From Alviniconcha marisindica (taxonomy: Eukaryota > Mollusca > Gastropoda > Provannidae): a stretch of 64,000 nucleotides of DNA. Location: NCBI GenBank assembly GCA_018857735.1, contig JABMCL010002113.1, positions 15,001 through 79,000 on the forward strand, given 5' to 3'. Under the pieces are notes generated by a model. It was given only the letters and a program-made list of their open reading frames with translations, was not told the DNA's origin and ran no database searches. This document shows positions 60,691 through 64,000 of the stretch, piece after piece; position 1 is the first letter of the stretch, and each line of letters begins with the position of its first letter. The position numbers were made by a program, and so were the translations under genes.

Positions 60691-61640
60691 CAGCTCTAAA
60701 CGCCACTTTTCCTCAGCTGTGTGTCCTGTCCCAATGCTGCTCACTTCTCAATAATCCTGCCGCGAAATCCTGAGAATGTCTCCTCAATGTTTCAGTCGTC
60801 TGGGTTGTCACATCAGCGTGAAAATTCGGATAGCACCATGTCCCACTTTTCAGACAATCAGCGGATTCTCAAACACTACAGCTCCTAGATGTTCCGTCCA
60901 CAGCGAAGTTGGTTTACGAGTAGGACGAGTGTAATGTTTTACTTTTTTGCTTTGTTTTTGTTTCACCCGGGATTCAAGGAGTTTGTAGTTGTATGTTGTT
61001 TTGAAACATGGATTTTCTTTAACGAAGTATCCGCCCAAGCTGCCGGTACGAACTGTGCTAGTCTTTACTTATGAGCAAGGGAGCGAAGACTAGAACGCAT
61101 TTCACGCACTTTCCTTCAACGGGGCACAGTTCTGACGGCTCTTCGGCCAGTGACCACTTAATTCAGTCAAGAAGAAAAGACACACAACCTGAGCACTGAT
61201 TTCTTTAAAAGGGAAAACCGATTTCATTAACAGAACGGACGGAAAGTGTGGGAGTGTCCGGTTTTGACAAAGCCAACTTTACGGATGCATACGGAGAACG
61301 GCAATGACCAGTGGTTCGCTCGCGGACACACGCTGCAAGGCGTTACAAGGAGTGGCGAGGTGAGTATATGTGTACAAATGTTTGGGTTTAAAGTCAACTG
61401 CCCCAACTTCGCCTCTCACAACCTCCATTGAGAAAAGGGGCGTGCCCTCGGTCGACCAATCAGCGTTAACTATGCCGCACACACCTCCCAGAGAACCACG
61501 TTCGTACTGACGGAGTACGTACACACACTTCGTGGTCACACGTGCTTCCATCTCCCTCTCTCTCTCTGTTCGTGCGGCTGCCCATCCGTATGTCTGTTGT
61601 CATCCGTATAAACTGATTGTACCGTATGTAAACGCGCTTC
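60691..61640. other. Non-repetitive flank, no gene seen
   Basis: Complex sequence without a recognised family or splice-bounded frame. Confidence 0.4.
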
Positions 61641-61659
61641 ATCGCCACGCATGATGTTA

Positions 61660-62510
61660 TTCTCTGCCTCTCTCTCTCTCCTGCCTGGCTCTCTGCCCAT
61701 CTTTCTCTGTTTGCCTCTACGTCTGTCTGTCTGTCTGTCTCTGCCTGCCTGTCTGCCTGTCTCTCTGTCTGCCTATCTTTCTGTTTGCCTCTACGTCTGT
61801 CTGTCTGTCTGTCTCTGCCTGCCTGTCTGCCTGTCTCTCTGTCTGCCTATCTTTCTGTTTGCCTCTACGTCTGTTCGTCTGTCTGTCTCTGCCTGTATGT
61901 CTGTCTGCCTATCTTTCTGTTTGCCTGTATGCCAGTCTCATGTGCCTGTCTCTCTGCCTGCTTTGTCTGTTTGCCTGTATGTCTGTGTGCCTGTCTGTCT
62001 GTCTGCCTTTCTCTGTTTGCCTGTATGTCTGTGTGCCTGTCTGTCTGTCTGCCTTTCTCTGTTTGCCTGTATGTCTGTGTGCCTGCCTGCCTGTCTGCCT
62101 TTCTCTGTTTGCCTGTATGTCTGTGTGCCTGTCTGTCTGTCTGCCTTTCTCTGTTTGCCTGTATGTCTGTGTGCCTGTCTGTCTGCCTATCTTTCTCTGT
62201 TTGCCTGTATGTCTGTGTGCGTGTCTGTCTGCCTATCTTTCTCTGTTTGCAAGTATGTCTGTGTGCCTGTCTGTCTGCCTTTCTCTGTTTGCCTATATGT
62301 CTGTGTGCCTGTCTGCCTGCCTATCTTTCTCTGTTTGCCTGTATGTCTGTCTGCCTGTCTCTGTCTGCTTATCTTTCTCTGTTCCGACAGTGCCTGTATG
62401 TCTGTCTTCCTGTGCGTCTGTCTGCACCTCTGTCTGTCTGTCTGTCTGTCTGTCAGTCTCGGTCTCTCTCCGTCTGCCTACCCGTCTGTCTGTTCTTATA
62501 CTATATTGAT
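61660..62510. repeat. CTGT-rich satellite with about 46-bp units
   Basis: Units of TTTCTCTGTTTGCCTGTATG, TCTGTGTGCCTGTCTGTC, TGCC. The open frames of up to 287 codons (Cys/Leu/Ser/Val) are repeat artefacts. Confidence 0.95.
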
Positions 62511-62579
62511 GTAACTACATACACGGAACGGTTGGAAGGGACAGAGTAGATGTGGGGGCACTTGTGATACTGAATAAAG

Positions 62580-64000
62580 TGACCGTCTGCCTCTCTCTCT
62601 CTGTCCATCGAACAGCCTGCTCGCCTGCCTAACAGTCTGCCGGCTCCCACTCTCGGTCTGTCTGCCTCACGATCTGTCTGACGCCCGCGGCTCTGTCTTC
62701 CGCCCCCTTCTCGCTTAATATCTCCTTCCCCTCTCTGTCTTCGCCCCCTTCTCGCTTAATATTCCTTCCCCTCTCCCTCAATCTCTTTACGTGTCTGTCT
62801 GTGTGCCCCTGTCTGTCTGCTCCTCTCTTTGTCTCCGTGTCTGCCTACCTGCCTGCCTGCCTGTCTCCGTATCTGCTTAGTCATGCCTTCCTTCTCTGTC
62901 TCACTGTCTCCACCCTCTCTCTCGATCTGCCTGCCTGCTTGTTTATCTCTATGTCTCAGTGTCTGCCTGCTTGTTTATCTCTATGTCTCAGTGTCTGTCT
63001 GTCTGCTTGTTTATCTCTATGTCTCAGTGTCTGTCTGCTTGTTTATCTCTATGTCTCAGTGTCTGTCTGCTTGTTTATCTCTATGTCTCAGTGTCTGCCT
63101 GCTTGTTTATCTCTATGTCTCAGTGTCTGCCTGCTTGTTTATCTCTATGTCTCAGTGTCTGCCTGCTTGTTTATCTCTATGTCTCAGTGTCTGTCTGCCT
63201 GTTTGTTTATCTCTATGTCTCGGTGTCTGCCTGTTTGTTTATCTCTATGTCTCGGTGTCTGCCTGTTTGTTTATCTCTATGTCTCGGTGTCTGCCTGCTT
63301 GTTTATCTCTATGTCTCAGTGTCTGCCTGCTTGTTTATCTCTATGTCTCAGTGTCTGTCTGCCTGTTTGTTTATCTCTATGTCTCAGTGTCTGCCTGTTT
63401 GTTTATCTCTATGTCTCAGTGTCTGCTTGTTTGTTTATCTCTATGTCTCAGTGTCTGCCTGTTTGTTTATCTCTATGTCTCAGTGTCTGCCTGTTTGTTT
63501 ATCTCTATGTCTCAGTGTCTGCCTGTTTGTTTATCTCTATGTCTCAGTGTCTGCCTGTTTGCTTTATCTCTATGTCTCAGTGTCTGCCTGCCTGTCCAGC
63601 TCTCTGTCTCAGTTTCTGCCCTATTTCCCTGCTCTCTCAGTAGCTCACCTCTCAACCTAGCTTTGTTTCAGTGTCTGTCTCCCTGTCTCAGTGTTTGTCT
63701 GAGTCTCTGTCTCTGTCTCAGTGTCTGCCTGCCTTTATCTCTGTTTCAGTGTCTGTCTGTCTGCCTGTATCTCTGTCTCAGTGTCTGCCTGTTTGCCTGT
63801 GTCTCTCTCTCAGTGTCTGCCTGTCTCAGTGTCTGCCTGTATCTCTCTGTCTGCCTGTATCTCTGTCTCAATGTCTGCCTGTATCTCTGTCCCATTCTCT
63901 GCCTGTCTGCCTGTATCTCTTTCCCAGTCTCTGTCTGTCTGCCTGTATCTCTGTCCCAGTCTCTGTCTGTCTGCCTGTATCTCTGTCTCTGTGCTTGCCG
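62580..64000. repeat. CTGT-rich satellite with 32-bp units, running off the window
   Basis: From 62935 to about 63590 the unit is TGCCTGCTTGTTTATCTCTA followed by TGTCTCAGTGTC (32 bp, about 20 copies). Looser CTGTCTGCCTGTATCTCTGT repeats continue to the right edge. Confidence 0.95.

Noticed and set aside
61651..63660. 287-, 280- and 254-codon Cys/Leu/Ser frames near the right edge
   Set aside because: They follow the CTGT-rich 46- and 32-bp satellites in several frames at once and show no start or splice context.

Overview
The window is animal nuclear DNA, most likely from a marine gastropod mollusc. The genus cannot be fixed from the sequence. The evidence is spliced genes with metazoan-type protein sequences and GT/AG introns, tRNA- and 5S-like SINEs ending in motifs that recur in gastropod genomes, and a very heavy load of (GT)n, (GA)n and minisatellite DNA. 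There is no operon, CRISPR array, rRNA gene or functional tRNA gene.

Layout. (1) 699-20597, + strand: a complete CLPX gene for the mitochondrial AAA+ unfoldase of the ClpXP protease. It has 11 well-supported coding exons giving 619 aa, and one extra candidate 24-nt microexon. Nearly every intron holds its own minisatellite. (2) 20598-27226: CLPX 3' flank and intergenic DNA with minisatellites, copies of an unnamed roughly 200-bp dispersed repeat and a 5S-like SINE. (3) 27227-33322, + strand: a MOCS2 locus. MOCS2A (MoaD-like sulfur carrier, 87 aa) and MOCS2B (MoaE-like catalytic subunit, 173 aa) are consecutive reading frames joined through one shared exon, so one bicistronic mRNA is likely. 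Together they make molybdopterin synthase. (4) 33323-45234: no recognisable gene; long minisatellites (75-, 27-, 24- and 27/24-bp units), a 620-bp polypurine tract and microsatellites. (5) 45235-56529, - strand: a copper amine oxidase (AOC family). One large GC-rich exon and one terminal exon are separated by an 8.9-kb intron full of simple repeats. All catalytic residues are present. (6) 56530-64000: upstream flank of AOC, ending in CTGT-rich 46- and 32-bp tandem repeats that run off the right edge.

The most unusual signal is seen at three internal exons: CLPX exon 4, CLPX exon 9 and MOCS2B exon 4. In each, a tandem repeat has copied the 3' splice site together with the first coding bases of the exon, so the true acceptor is the last member of a ladder of look-alike acceptors (1, 10 and 6 extra copies). 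In CLPX exon 9 the copied coding piece is the LGF loop that docks ClpX on ClpP. Splicing to the CLPX decoys would bring a stop codon in frame; for MOCS2B the decoy nearest the real exon shifts frame into a stop. A second unusual feature is the MOCS2 junction: both reading frames lie in the same exon and the same frame, separated by one UGA and 48 nt with no other stop.

The three loci share no pathway beyond general mitochondrial and redox metabolism. CLPX acts in matrix proteostasis, MOCS2 makes molybdenum cofactor, and AOC deaminates primary amines at the cell surface or outside the cell.
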